NCBI GenBank assembly: GCA_011524855.1 | Contig: WTJK01000083.1 | Span: 1 to 54,625, forward strand | DNA from: Methanobacteriota archaeon | GTDB taxonomy: Archaea; Thermoplasmatota; Poseidoniia; Poseidoniales; Poseidoniaceae | Reading direction: 5' to 3' | DNA length: 54,625 nucleotides | Part shown: in pieces, positions 22,945 to 36,538 of the stretch | Numbering within the stretch: the first letter of the stretch is position 1 | Layout of the letters: each line of letters opens with the position of its first letter | The notes under the pieces: generated by a model | The model's database searches: none | What the model was told of the DNA's origin: nothing | The model's input: only the letters and a program-made list of their open reading frames with translations | Translations under genes and position numbers: made by a program

Positions 22945-24371
22945 CCCTCGTCGGACGCGCCGTCCCAGTCGACATCGTCTGCGAGGACTTCGACCGGATC
23001 GTCGGCCCAGTCCACGCGAACAGGAGCTTGGTTGTGTTCAGTGGCGGAGGCCATCACGCCACCACCTTCGGGGTCCGACGGCCCCTCGGATGCCGTGGGT
23101 TCATCGCTCGCAGGCGCTTCTGTTTGGGCAGCAACATTGGAGGGAGATGCAGCGTCGACGGCTCGGCGAATGGTCACCTCTGCATCGTGCTGCCCAAGGG
23201 CCCGAATGAGCACGCTACGCTGCATCCAAAGCAACGTGCACAACACCACTCCATGACCTGCCATCATGACGGTGCGCACATCATCGAGCACCCCCGTGAG
23301 CATGGCGACGCTTCCAGCATAGGCGTACCCAAACGCCAACCCCATCGGCAGTGCATTTCCATCGTGAACCAACCCAAGGGCTGATTTGACGGATTTCGAA
23401 GTCAAGCCCCAAATGGCCATGATCACGGTGAACACCATCAACATCAGTTCCTCGATGAGCAGGAGGGCAGGAGGAGGCGACATCACCGTGTGACGCCAAA
23501 CCGTGAGGGCGTGCCAGACAACAAAAAACTGCGACATCAACAACCAAGCGCCCGAAAACCGATGCAAAGAGCGATGGCGTGAAGCCCTTCGCCGCTGTTC
23601 GCGTGTGGCAGCAAAGGACACCCCCATCAGCAGGCCGAAAACAGCGAAGAACGCGGCGTTGTCTCTGGCCACGGCGGCTGGGCCGGCCTCCTCACCTGCG
23701 ATCATGGAGAACAGGCTGAGCAGCCCGAGCGTGACCCCCCCGAGCAGCATCGAATGAAGAACGACATGGACCGCAATCCCTCCGGAGCGAGGAGAAGGTT
23801 CTGGAAGGCGCTTTGCTGCCACCGAGGACATCCATGAGGACAAACTGCGTGCTTGGACAATGGACCACAGCACAAAGAGCCCGCTGAGCACCAGCGGCAG
23901 GGTGTCGAGTTGGTCCCCCAACGCCCCGTCTTCACCCATGAGGAGGAGCAAAGCGGCCGCCCACAGGCAAGCCAGCACGAGGGGAAACAAGCAAATCTTC
24001 AACCAGTTCAGCACTCGCTTGGCGAGTCCAAGCGGCGGCTGGGTCTCTCCCCCCACCTCATCCGTGGGATCCAAAGCCATCCATCGACGAACAGAACCGA
24101 TGGACGACAACATACCCGCCGTGGCATATGCCATGGCGAGGCTGGTGAAAGCAACGGCCGATACAGCCGTTAAACCCCCTTCGGTGACGAGGAACAACAG
24201 AGAACTTGACACCACCAACAAGAGCACATGTGGAAGCGTCCGAGGGTGGAGCAAGGTGCGGACCAGTGTCAGCAGCGACGTGTCTTGTTCGGCCATGGCC
24301 GCCAGTTCATCGCTGGTTTCAACGGCCTCCGTTGTTGAAGCCTCTGTCACGCCTTGCCCTGGACGACGCAT
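22941..24371 (-). CDS. Polytopic membrane protein (about 10 spans), unknown
   Basis: A 476-residue protein with a short acidic cytoplasmic N-terminus, about ten hydrophobic segments from residue 45 to about 405, and a long acidic, Pro/Ser/Glu-rich C-terminal tail (about 410-476) that is probably disordered. Basic loops such as REQRRRASRHRSLHR favour a cytoplasmic position. No transporter or enzyme signature is recognised. The start is ATG 24371. It is divergent from the RNase P-like ORF and converges with the FtsZ-like gene. Confidence 0.8.
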   Translation of the reverse strand: MRRPGQGVTEASTTEAVETSDELAAMAEQDTSLLTLVRTLLHPRTLPHVLLLVVSSSLLFLVTEGGLTAVSAVAFTSLAMAYATAGMLSSIGSVRRWMALDPTDEVGGETQPPLGLAKRVLNWLKICLFPLVLACLWAAALLLLMGEDGALGDQLDTLPLVLSGLFVLWSIVQARSLSSWMSSVAAKRLPEPSPRSGGIAVHVVLHSMLLGGVTLGLLSLFSMIAGEEAGPAAVARDNAAFFAVFGLLMGVSFAATREQRRRASRHRSLHRFSGAWLLMSQFFVVWHALTVWRHTVMSPPPALLLIEELMLMVFTVIMAIWGLTSKSVKSALGLVHDGNALPMGLAFGYAYAGSVAMLTGVLDDVRTVMMAGHGVVLCTLLWMQRSVLIRALGQHDAEVTIRRAVDAASPSNVAAQTEAPASDEPTASEGPSDPEGGGVMASATEHNQAPVRVDWADDPVEVLADDVDWDGASDEG

Positions 24372-24429
24372 GATTTGAGGTTACGCCATCCAACTCAACG
24401 TTCATCACGGGTCGCTCACAGGCGAGGTT

Positions 24430-24789
24430 GTGGGCCGAAAACTCACCAAAGCGCTTCGCGGCAAACGGCGCTGGGTGGGCGTGGCTTTTCGTCGTGGGAT
24501 CGTTGACCGGGCGACGGCGGGGAGGTTGCTCCACCACCTTGACGAAGACCTCAACACCGTGCAACCTTTGAGGCTCATGGATTTCGTTGAGCCCGATGTG
24601 CACGGTCTCGATGACGAGCGATGGCTGGGCATTCTCTGCGTTCGGTTGGAAGATTCATCTTCGCTCCGTGAGGCACTCAGCGGGGAAGACGCCCTCGACC
24701 AGCGAGGTATGCAAAGCCTGACCACCAGCGGAAAAATCAGGCTGGTGAGGGAGCGACTGGGCCTCCCCAAACCCAAACGCAGACGCTGA
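24430..24789 (+). CDS. Small basic protein, possibly RNase P Pop5-like
   Basis: A 119-residue protein starting at GTG 24430 after GGCGAGGTT. The layout of a basic N-terminus (KALRGKRRWVGVAFRRG), a central alpha/beta part with WLGILCVRLEDSSSLREAL, and a C-terminal LTTSGKIRLVRERLG resembles in order and length the archaeal RNase P subunit Pop5 (Rnp2), whose last strand reads SGTI plus basic residues. The similarity is weak and read by eye only. If wrong, it is a conserved-looking RNA-binding-type small protein of unknown function. Confidence 0.45.
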   Translation: MGRKLTKALRGKRRWVGVAFRRGIVDRATAGRLLHHLDEDLNTVQPLRLMDFVEPDVHGLDDERWLGILCVRLEDSSSLREALSGEDALDQRGMQSLTTSGKIRLVRERLGLPKPKRRR

Positions 24790-24830
24790 CCACCCAAGAT
24801 TGATGAGCAGGCGCGGCGACGGCTGCCACC

Positions 24831-25364
24831 ATGGGCGGCGCTGGAACTGCACCCAAAATGAAGATGAGCGATGCTCTCATTTTGGTCGGAGCCACGCTGC
24901 TGCTTGGGGCCTTGTTCATGCATGCATGGGTCAGCCCGTTAATGCTCAACGGAGATGACGGCCCCTACGAGAAGCAGGTGAATCTCATGTCGGGCGACCG
25001 GCTGGTGATCGAGGTCACGGTGGAAAACGAAACCACCCTTCGAACCGTTGTTCGCGACACTGAAGACCGGGTCGTGGAGGCGTCCAACGTCGTGCTGGCT
25101 GCTGGGGCCACCGAACGGTACACCTACAACGCTGAGAACGGCGGTGCTTATTCGGTTGAAATCGATACCAACGGCGTGGACGCCACCCTCGATGCCTTCT
25201 CCATTGAACGAGGGTTCATGATCGACATGTTGCCTTTCCCGATCGGTACCGTCGTGCTGCTCTACGGATTGTACTTGCGTCAAAACAGCGAAGAGGACGC
25301 TCCAAAGGACCACTCAGCCACCATGGACGCCATCCTTGAGCCCGACCCAGACAACGACGTCTGA
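24831..25364 (+). CDS. Membrane-anchored protein with external domain, unknown
   Basis: A 177-residue protein. A hydrophobic segment at about 15-35 and another at about 131-148 flank a roughly 95-residue beta-rich domain (VNLMSGDRLVIEVTVEN...YTYNAENGGAYSVEIDT, quoted in parts). That layout places the domain outside the cell. The acidic C-terminal tail is cytoplasmic. No family is recognised. Its last 51 bases overlap the end of the convergent biotin ligase fusion gene. Confidence 0.75.
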   Translation: MGGAGTAPKMKMSDALILVGATLLLGALFMHAWVSPLMLNGDDGPYEKQVNLMSGDRLVIEVTVENETTLRTVVRDTEDRVVEASNVVLAAGATERYTYNAENGGAYSVEIDTNGVDATLDAFSIERGFMIDMLPFPIGTVVLLYGLYLRQNSEEDAPKDHSATMDAILEPDPDNDV

Positions 25365-26885
25365 GTCGGTTAAACGAACCTCGACACCGTCCACCACGCC
25401 TGCGAGCTCACCCGAGTTGAGCAATCGAGGGGCCTCAACCGCTTGCCCGTTGAAACGGAGCGGACCCAGCACCTCGAGGCCGCGGTGACATGCTGCTTCC
25501 ACCTCGGCATGAACCTCAACCTGTGGACCAGCGCTGTATGGTACCGGCTCGTGAAGGCTCGCAACGACAGCGTGAACAGCTTTCAGCAACAACGCCGGCT
25601 CGGTGCTCACCCCACCGTCTTCAACACCCGCAAAAAGCGTACCAGCAGGCGCAGAAACGTTGACCCCGATACCAACCACGACACGGTGTGAAGAACCTTG
25701 ACTCCTCATTTCGTAGAGAACCCCGCCGCATTTTTTCCACGATCCGTCCAACATCGATACGTAAAGGTCGTTGGGCCACTTGAGCACAAACGCCCCCCCT
25801 TCGGATGAGGACAAACGGTTGCAACACGACACCAGGGCCTGGCCCAAACGAACCTGGTCGAAAGGACGGTGGTGCACCTTCGAACCAGCCTCCACCAACC
25901 ACGATGCCTCAACAGCATCGGGAGAGGACACCCATCCCCGTCCTTGGCGCCCATGGCCCTGCTCTTGGCGGTCAGCGGACAAGCGATGGCCGACAGAACC
26001 ATCCCCCTCCAAGAGGGACGTGTTGGTGCTGCCGGTCGTGGAAAGGTGGATTTGAGGCGCGCCTTCGTAAGGACGCCAAAGAGCGAGCACCTCCAACATT
26101 TCGCCGTCATCAAAGACATGTCTCATCACAGGCTGAGCCGCCATCCCCCTGCTCCACGCCTCGGCACAGGCATCGGGGAGCACCCCCGACGAAGACACCA
26201 CCACCAACGCCAATCCACCGGGGGCCAACAGGGAAGTGGTGGACAAGCGGTGTACGAAGTCGGTGTAAAGGCCTAACCGCGAGGTGTCGGTCAGCGACGC
26301 TTCCTCAAGCGGACCGAGGTGGTGCGTTTTCATCGTTTCAGGGGGTGAAAGGTACGGCATGTTCCATACGACAAGGTCGTAGGAAGCATCACCACCCCAC
26401 TGTGACTCGGTTCCGTCAGCAGCAGGGCCCGGCCCTCCCTCATGGACGAGGATGCGGTGGCCGTGACGCCGGGCGTTGCCACGAGCCGCCGCCACCGCCA
26501 AAGGGTTCACGTCGCAGCCCGTCACGCGCCAACCTTTGCTTGCGGCGAAAAGCGACAATGCGCCACTCCCACAGCCCACATCGAGCACCGAAGCACCCGT
26601 CGGCAGGGAGCATTTGTTCATGGCAGCGGCCAAGAGATCGGTGTCCTCTCGAGGAGGATATACCGTGAACGGCAGCATGAGTTGCAAAGCATGATGGAGG
26701 GGCGTGACCCAAGTCACCTCGGTGGTGTCCGTCGCCGTCCGTAGCGCCTCACGGTGGGCGTCGCTCCCGTCAAACCACGGCCCCCCTTCCATGACGCAAC
26801 GGGTGTCGGCGACCGTCAAAGAACGTAACCCGTGAGGGGGCTTGTTGGGCAGGCCAACCACGTTTGCATAGGTTTTTGTAAACAA
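25314..26885 (-). CDS. Methyltransferase-biotin protein ligase fusion
   Basis: A 523-residue fusion. Residues about 74-275 are a Rossmann methyltransferase of the HemK2/Mtq2 type: VYPPREDTDLL (75-85), the SAM site DVGCGSG (102-108), and NMPY (175-178) in place of NPPY. Residues about 280-480 are a BirA-type biotin ligase: STTGSTN (282-288), GHGRQGRGW (310-318), KWPNDL (369-374), GGVLYE (387-392) and GIGVN (405-409), followed by the C-terminal SH3-like domain. The ligase should biotinylate the carrier encoded at 1309-1719. The methyltransferase type usually modifies Gln in release factor aRF1. No BirA DNA-binding domain is present. The frame opens with TTG 26885; GTG 26861 or ATG 26792 are alternatives. 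Confidence 0.88.
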   Translation of the reverse strand: MFTKTYANVVGLPNKPPHGLRSLTVADTRCVMEGGPWFDGSDAHREALRTATDTTEVTWVTPLHHALQLMLPFTVYPPREDTDLLAAAMNKCSLPTGASVLDVGCGSGALSLFAASKGWRVTGCDVNPLAVAAARGNARRHGHRILVHEGGPGPAADGTESQWGGDASYDLVVWNMPYLSPPETMKTHHLGPLEEASLTDTSRLGLYTDFVHRLSTTSLLAPGGLALVVVSSSGVLPDACAEAWSRGMAAQPVMRHVFDDGEMLEVLALWRPYEGAPQIHLSTTGSTNTSLLEGDGSVGHRLSADRQEQGHGRQGRGWVSSPDAVEASWLVEAGSKVHHRPFDQVRLGQALVSCCNRLSSSEGGAFVLKWPNDLYVSMLDGSWKKCGGVLYEMRSQGSSHRVVVGIGVNVSAPAGTLFAGVEDGGVSTEPALLLKAVHAVVASLHEPVPYSAGPQVEVHAEVEAACHRGLEVLGPLRFNGQAVEAPRLLNSGELAGVVDGVEVRLTDSDVVVWVGLKDGVHGG

Positions 26886-26940
26886 TGGCGGTTTTTTGGT
26901 CTGAGGCAGAGGGACGAGCGCATGCTGCCCCTCAGCAATC

Positions 26941-26950
26941 TATAAAAATA
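26941..26950 (+). promoter_or_regulatory. TATA box of tRNA-Lys / RNA polymerase operon
   Basis: TATAAAAATA lies about 42 bases upstream of the tRNA-Lys 5' end, giving an expected transcription start near 26971. No second TATA-like element is visible in the 49 bases between the tRNA and rpoH, so this promoter may serve both. Confidence 0.6.
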
Positions 26951-26987
26951 CCATGCAAGTCGGGCAACAAGCCCAAGTTGCTACATT

Positions 26988-27061
26988 GGGCCTGTAGCTC
27001 AGTCAGGTAGAGCGTCGGACTTTTAATCCGATGGTCGCGGGTTCGAACCCCGTCGGGCCCG
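26988..27061 (+). tRNA. tRNA-Lys (anticodon UUU)
   Basis: A 74-base cloverleaf. The acceptor stem GGGCCTG pairs with CGGGCCC (one T-G pair), the D arm is GCTC...GAGC, the anticodon stem is TCGGA/TCCGA with loop CTTTTAA, and the T arm has loop TTCGAAC. The discriminator is G at 27061. It is followed by CCT, so CCA is not encoded. No intron is visible. Confidence 0.96.
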
Positions 27062-27110
27062 CCTGATTGTGCTGCAGGTCCGTGTGGGAGGGCCATCGCG
27101 GGGAAAAAAC

Positions 27111-27761
27111 ATGGTCGTAAAGAGTGCAACAAAAAAGCGGTTGATGGAACTGGGCGTGTCCGAGGAATACGCCCACAAGCTGGCCACCGACCGAAACATG
27201 ACGGACATCAAGAACATGTCCCACGACGATGTCGCCACCACCCTCGGCATTTCGAAAGATGCCGAAGCCTTCACCCAAACCATGAACATCATTGCAGAAC
27301 AAGGCTCTCGCCGACGTGCTGCGAAGAAAAGCACCAAAATCACCATCCGTGCCAAAGCCATCGATGACTTCGATCGCCCGGAGATCACCTCCCGGTTCAA
27401 CGTCCTGAACCACGAACTCGTGCCCCACCAGGAACTGGTTGGACCCGCCAACGTGTCCGAGGAAGAGCAACTCGCCATCGAGACCGCCGAACTGGCCCCC
27501 TGGCGCATGGTTCAACCCGACCCCGAAACCGGGGAAGACCGCCTTGCCAAGGAACTGCTCCCCAAGATCCTCATCACCGACCCCGCCGTCCAAGTGGTGA
27601 AGGAGCTGGCAGAAGCCGAAGACAACGCCCGTTTGGCCGCCGACCCCGACCACCGCCCACTGGCGGCCGGCTGGATCGCCGACCGGGTCTTGAAGGTCAT
27701 CCGCCGATCCCCGTCGGCGGGCAAATCCGTGGCATACCGACTGATCGTCGAGGGGAACTGA
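27111..27761 (+). CDS. rpoH: RNA polymerase subunit H with N-terminal HhH-like extension
   Basis: A 216-residue protein; stand-alone archaeal RpoH is only about 75-85 residues. The true H domain is at the C-terminus: FNVLNHELVPHQELV (about 95-110), LPKILITDPAVQVVKE, and after a short acidic insertion GWIADRVLKVIRRSPSAGKSVAYR to the end. Residues 1-80 form an added helical domain ([20 protein letters not shown]...) close to the N-terminus of RpoA'' at 34580. The pattern resembles HhH-5 domains of RadA. The ATG 27111 is preceded by CGGGG and lies 49 bases after tRNA-Lys. It is the first protein gene of the polymerase operon. Confidence 0.92.
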   Translation: MVVKSATKKRLMELGVSEEYAHKLATDRNMTDIKNMSHDDVATTLGISKDAEAFTQTMNIIAEQGSRRRAAKKSTKITIRAKAIDDFDRPEITSRFNVLNHELVPHQELVGPANVSEEEQLAIETAELAPWRMVQPDPETGEDRLAKELLPKILITDPAVQVVKELAEAEDNARLAADPDHRPLAAGWIADRVLKVIRRSPSAGKSVAYRLIVEGN

Positions 27762-27774
27762 GGAGGAATACACC

Positions 27775-30700
27775 ATGCAAGAGATCATTCAAGCATTTTT
27801 CAAAGAGCGCAGCCTTGTCAACCACCAACTTGCGTCGTACAACGACTGCATCCCTGCTTCCGAAACCTCGTTGTCCCGCATGGAGCGTATTATCCGCAAC
27901 ATCCGTGTTGGGACGGACGAGGATTTCGACGATGACGAAGGCGGCTACATCAAGTTGGACGTCGCCGACCAAGACATCGTCATCCGCCTCAAGAACGTCC
28001 GTTTGGGCAAGCCCACCGTCAAGGAGGCCAACGGTGCGCTGAACGACTCCACCCCGATGGAGTGCCGACTCCGCAAGTTGACCTACATGAGCCCCGTCTC
28101 CATCGACTTCACCATCCTGCGCAACGGCGTTCCTTCCCCCACGGAGGAAGGCGTCCAAGTGGGATCCATGCCCATCATGGTCCGTTCGGAACGCTGCAAC
28201 CTGCATCCCAAGCACATTGCTGGCGACCGCGTGCTGACCCCCGTCACCTCGGACGAAGATCGCTCGTCGTGGCACGAACTGCTGCGCAAGCGTGGTGAGG
28301 ATCCGTTGGACCCTGGCGGCTACTTCATCATCAACGGGACCGAGCGTGTTCTCATTTCGATGGAAGACCTGGCCCCCAACCGCGTGACCGTTGAAATCAA
28401 CAAGCGCTACGCCAAACAGACCGAAGTGGCCAAGATCTTCTCACAAAAAGACGGCATGCGTAAACCCTTGACCGTTGAGAAGCGCCGTGACGGTATGCTG
28501 ATGGTCAAGATCAGCACCGCCGGTACGACCGCTATCCCCGTCGTGCTCCTCATGCGTGCGCTGGGTGTTGAGAACGACCAAAACATCTTCCAGGCCATCG
28601 CTGGCAACACCGATTCGTTCAAGTTCATCGTGGCCAACATCAACGAAGTCAACGACAACGAAGAATACAAAGTGGTCACGACCGAAGAAAGCCACCAGTG
28701 GCTTGAGAAGAAATTCGCCGCAGGCCAGCAGAAGGAATACCGTGAAGCACGTGTAAACCAACTCCTCGACCGAGAGCTGCTCCCCCACTTGGGCGACCAG
28801 GTCACCGACCGCGAAAAGAAGGCCATCTACCTTGGCCGCATCGTTCGTCAAGTCTTGGAAATGGCCATTGAAGGACGCGACCCCAACGACAAGGACCACT
28901 ACGCCAACAAGCGCGTTCGCTTGGCAGGCGACCTCATCGAGGACCTGTTCCGTGTGTCCGCCGGTCAATTGGCTCGTGACCTCAAGTACCAACTTGAGCG
29001 TCACCACAACCGTAAGCGTGAACTCAAGATCACGTCCTGCCTCCGCCCAGACGTGCTGACATCCAAAATCATGCACGCACTGGCCACCGGTAACTGGGTG
29101 GGCGGCCGATCCGGCGTCAGCCAACTCCTGGACCGCACCACTTACCTCGCTGCACTCTCGCACATGCGCCGTGTCACGTCACCTCTCGTGCGAAGCCAAC
29201 CCCATTTCGAGGCCCGTGACCTTCACCCCACCCAGTGGGGTCGCTTGTGCCCCAACGAGACCCCTGAGGGTCAAAACTGCGGCCTGGTCAAGAACGCTGC
29301 CCAGATGATCGACATTTCCGAGGATGTCAACGAGAAAGAAATCCATGAGCGCCTCGACGAGTTGGACGTGTACCAGCCCGACGATTGGACGGACGGCGAC
29401 CGTATTCACGTCAACGGCGACATCTACGGCATCCACAAGAAGGGCACCCGTTTGGTGGACCACTTCAAGTCGGCTCGTCGACGTGGAACCATCCCGTCGG
29501 AGGTGTCCATTCGCCACGACAAGGAAAACAAGGACATTTTCATCAACACCGACAAGGGACGAATCCTCCGTCCTGTACTGATTCTGTACGACGGTGCACC
29601 ACGGTTGACCCAGGCTCACCTTGAGCGCTTGAGCAACGGCGAAATGGACTTCCGCTCCCTCGTCGTTGAGGGTATCGTGGAATGGGTGGACGCTGAGGAA
29701 GAAGAAGACCTCTACATCGCCCCCCGCCCGTTCGTGCTCCCAGAAACCGTCCCCGAGGGCGACTCCGCTGGCCTTGCCGGCCGTGTGGTCAAGAACGAGG
29801 ACGTTCAGTGGATGAACCTCGGCGAACACGGCGCCACTTCCGCCCACTTGAAGGCCAACGTGCGCATGCCCAACGGCGAGTGGGCCACCACCGAATTCGA
29901 AGTGCCGCTCCTGTACACGCCGGAGCACACGCACTGCGAAATCGACCCACAACTCGTGCTGGGTGTGTGTGCATCGCTCATCCCCTACCCCGAGCACAAC
30001 TCGACACCTCGTGTTACGGGCGGTACGGCCATGGTCAAGCAATCGCTCGGCCTGCCCAGCGCCAACTACCGCATGCGCCCTGACACGCGAGCCCACATCC
30101 TGCACTACCCGCAACGCTCGATCACCAAGACCCGCGCCATGGCCACGACCAACTTTGATTCCCGCCCCGGTGGACAGAACTTCGTCGTCGCCATCATGTC
30201 CTTGCATGGCTACAACATGCAAGACGCTGTCATCATGAACAAGGGGTCGGTGGACCGTGCTTTGGGTCGTTCGACCTTCAACCGTACGTACAACGCTGAG
30301 CGACGCCGCTTCCCCGGCGGTCAAGTCGAAGAGATCGAAAAGCCCGGCACCTCCAAGCAGGAAGTCAAGGGCCTCAAAACCCCTGAATCGTACTTCCACC
30401 TGGAAGCCGACGGCTTGCCCATGCCCGAATCCTACCTCGAAGGCGGGAACGTGTTGGTCGGAAAGACGAGCCCGCCCCGCTTCTTGGAGGAATCCTCCGG
30501 AGGCGCCTTCTTGATGGCACAGGAGCGACGCGAGTCCTCCATGCTCGTCCGCCATGGCGAAAAGGGCTGGGTTGACAACGTCTACGTGACCGAATCCCTC
30601 GACTCCGGTCGCTTGGTTCGCGTGATGGTCCGAAGCCACAAGGTGCCTGAAGTCGGTGACAAGTTCGCTTCTCGCCACGGACAGAAGGGCGTGATCGGCC

Positions 30701-31388
30701 GCCTCGTTGAACCCGAGGACATGCCGTTCACCCCCGACGGCGTCGTGCCCGACCTCATCATCAACCCGCACGCCATTCCATCCCGCATGACCGTGGCCCA
30801 CGTTCTGGAAATGATCGGTGGGAAGGTCGGCGCCATGGAAGGTCGCCGCATTGACGGCACCGCCTTCCGTGGAGAGAAGGAATCCAGCCTGCGTGACGGA
30901 CTGGTGCGCAACGGTTTGGCCCACACCGGTCGTGAAATGATGATCAACGGTGAAACCGGTGAGTCCTACCCCGCTGAAATCTTCGTTGGTTGCATTTTCT
31001 ACCAGCGACTGCACCACCTCGTCAGCTCGAAGATCCACGCTCGCTCTCGCGGCCGTGTCCAAATCCTGACCCGCCAACCCACCGAAGGGCGTGCCCGACA
31101 AGGTGGTCTGCGATTCGGTGAAATGGAACGTGACTGTTTGATCGCCCACGGTGCGTCGATGGTCATCAAGGACCGCTTGCTCGATGAATCGGACGGAATT
31201 GACATGTACGTCTGTGCTCAATCCGGACACATCGCTTGGTTCGACCCCAAGCGAAACACCTACGTCAGCCCGATCCACGGTGACGGTGCTGAGGTGTACA
31301 AGGTACAAACCTCCTACGCCTTCAAGCTGCTTCTGGACGAAATGAAGAGTTTAGGTGTGGCCATGCGTCTTGAACTGGAGGACCGAAA

Positions 31389-31392
<4 letters not shown>
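27775..31392 (+). CDS. rpoB: RNA polymerase subunit B (single, unsplit)
   Basis: A 1205-residue catalytic subunit, complete in one chain, as in Thermoplasmata and unlike the split B'/B'' of many methanogens. Landmarks are HPTQWGRLCPNETPEGQNCGL (read in two halves, about residues 483-503), NFVVAIMSLHGYNMQDAVIMNKGS, and GDKFASRHGQKGVIG (about 961-975), the last part of the active-site region. The C-terminal part has ILTRQPTEGRARQGGLRFGEMERD. The ATG 27775 follows GAGGAGG; the stop overlaps the rpoA1 start (ATGA). It pairs with A'/A'' to form the RNA synthesis centre. Confidence 0.97.
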
Positions 31393-36142
<4,750 letters not shown>

Positions 36143-36187
36143 TGTTCCAACCATGAGAAACACTGGTGGAGAATGGAGGAAGAAAAA

Positions 36188-36487
36188 ATGGATTTGAGCC
36201 GACAACTGAAAAACGCAATCGCAACAGGTTCCCTGTTGTTTGGACAACGACAAGCCAAGGACGCCTGTGCCAAAGGGGACGCAAAACTCGTGCTCGTGGC
36301 GGCGAACTGCCCAGAGGGGTACGTCACGGACCTGCGGGCTGCACACCCCGAGGTTACGCTTCATCGCTCCCGAATGGTGAACCGGGAACTCGGAATCGCC
36401 TGCGGTAAGCCCTTCTCGGTGTCCACGTTGACCGTGCTGGATGCCGGCAACAGCGATCTGCTTTCGTTGGAAACCAACGTCGAGTGA
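36188..36487 (+). CDS. rpl30e: Ribosomal protein L30e
   Basis: A 99-residue protein of the L7Ae/L30e fold and usual L30e length: LSRQLKNAIATGSLLFGQRQAKDA at the start (quoted in two parts in the family pattern), KLVLVAANCP in the core strand, and ELGIACGKPFSVSTLTVLD near the end. It sits directly after rpoA2, its standard archaeal place. The ATG 36188 follows GGAGGAAG; the ATG at 36173 contains that site and is not used. The genes usually next in this operon, nusA and rps12, do not follow. Confidence 0.93.
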   Translation: MDLSRQLKNAIATGSLLFGQRQAKDACAKGDAKLVLVAANCPEGYVTDLRAAHPEVTLHRSRMVNRELGIACGKPFSVSTLTVLDAGNSDLLSLETNVE

Positions 36488-36538
36488 GCATCGCCGCCAA
36501 ACAAAGGCTTGATGGCCTACGGTCACGGCCTTTGAGGC

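Noticed and set aside
29179-31308. Long minus-strand open frame (709 codons) opposite rpoB
   Set aside because: It lies fully antisense to rpoB; strong third-position bias of the real gene removes stops on the other strand. Its translation has no domain pattern.
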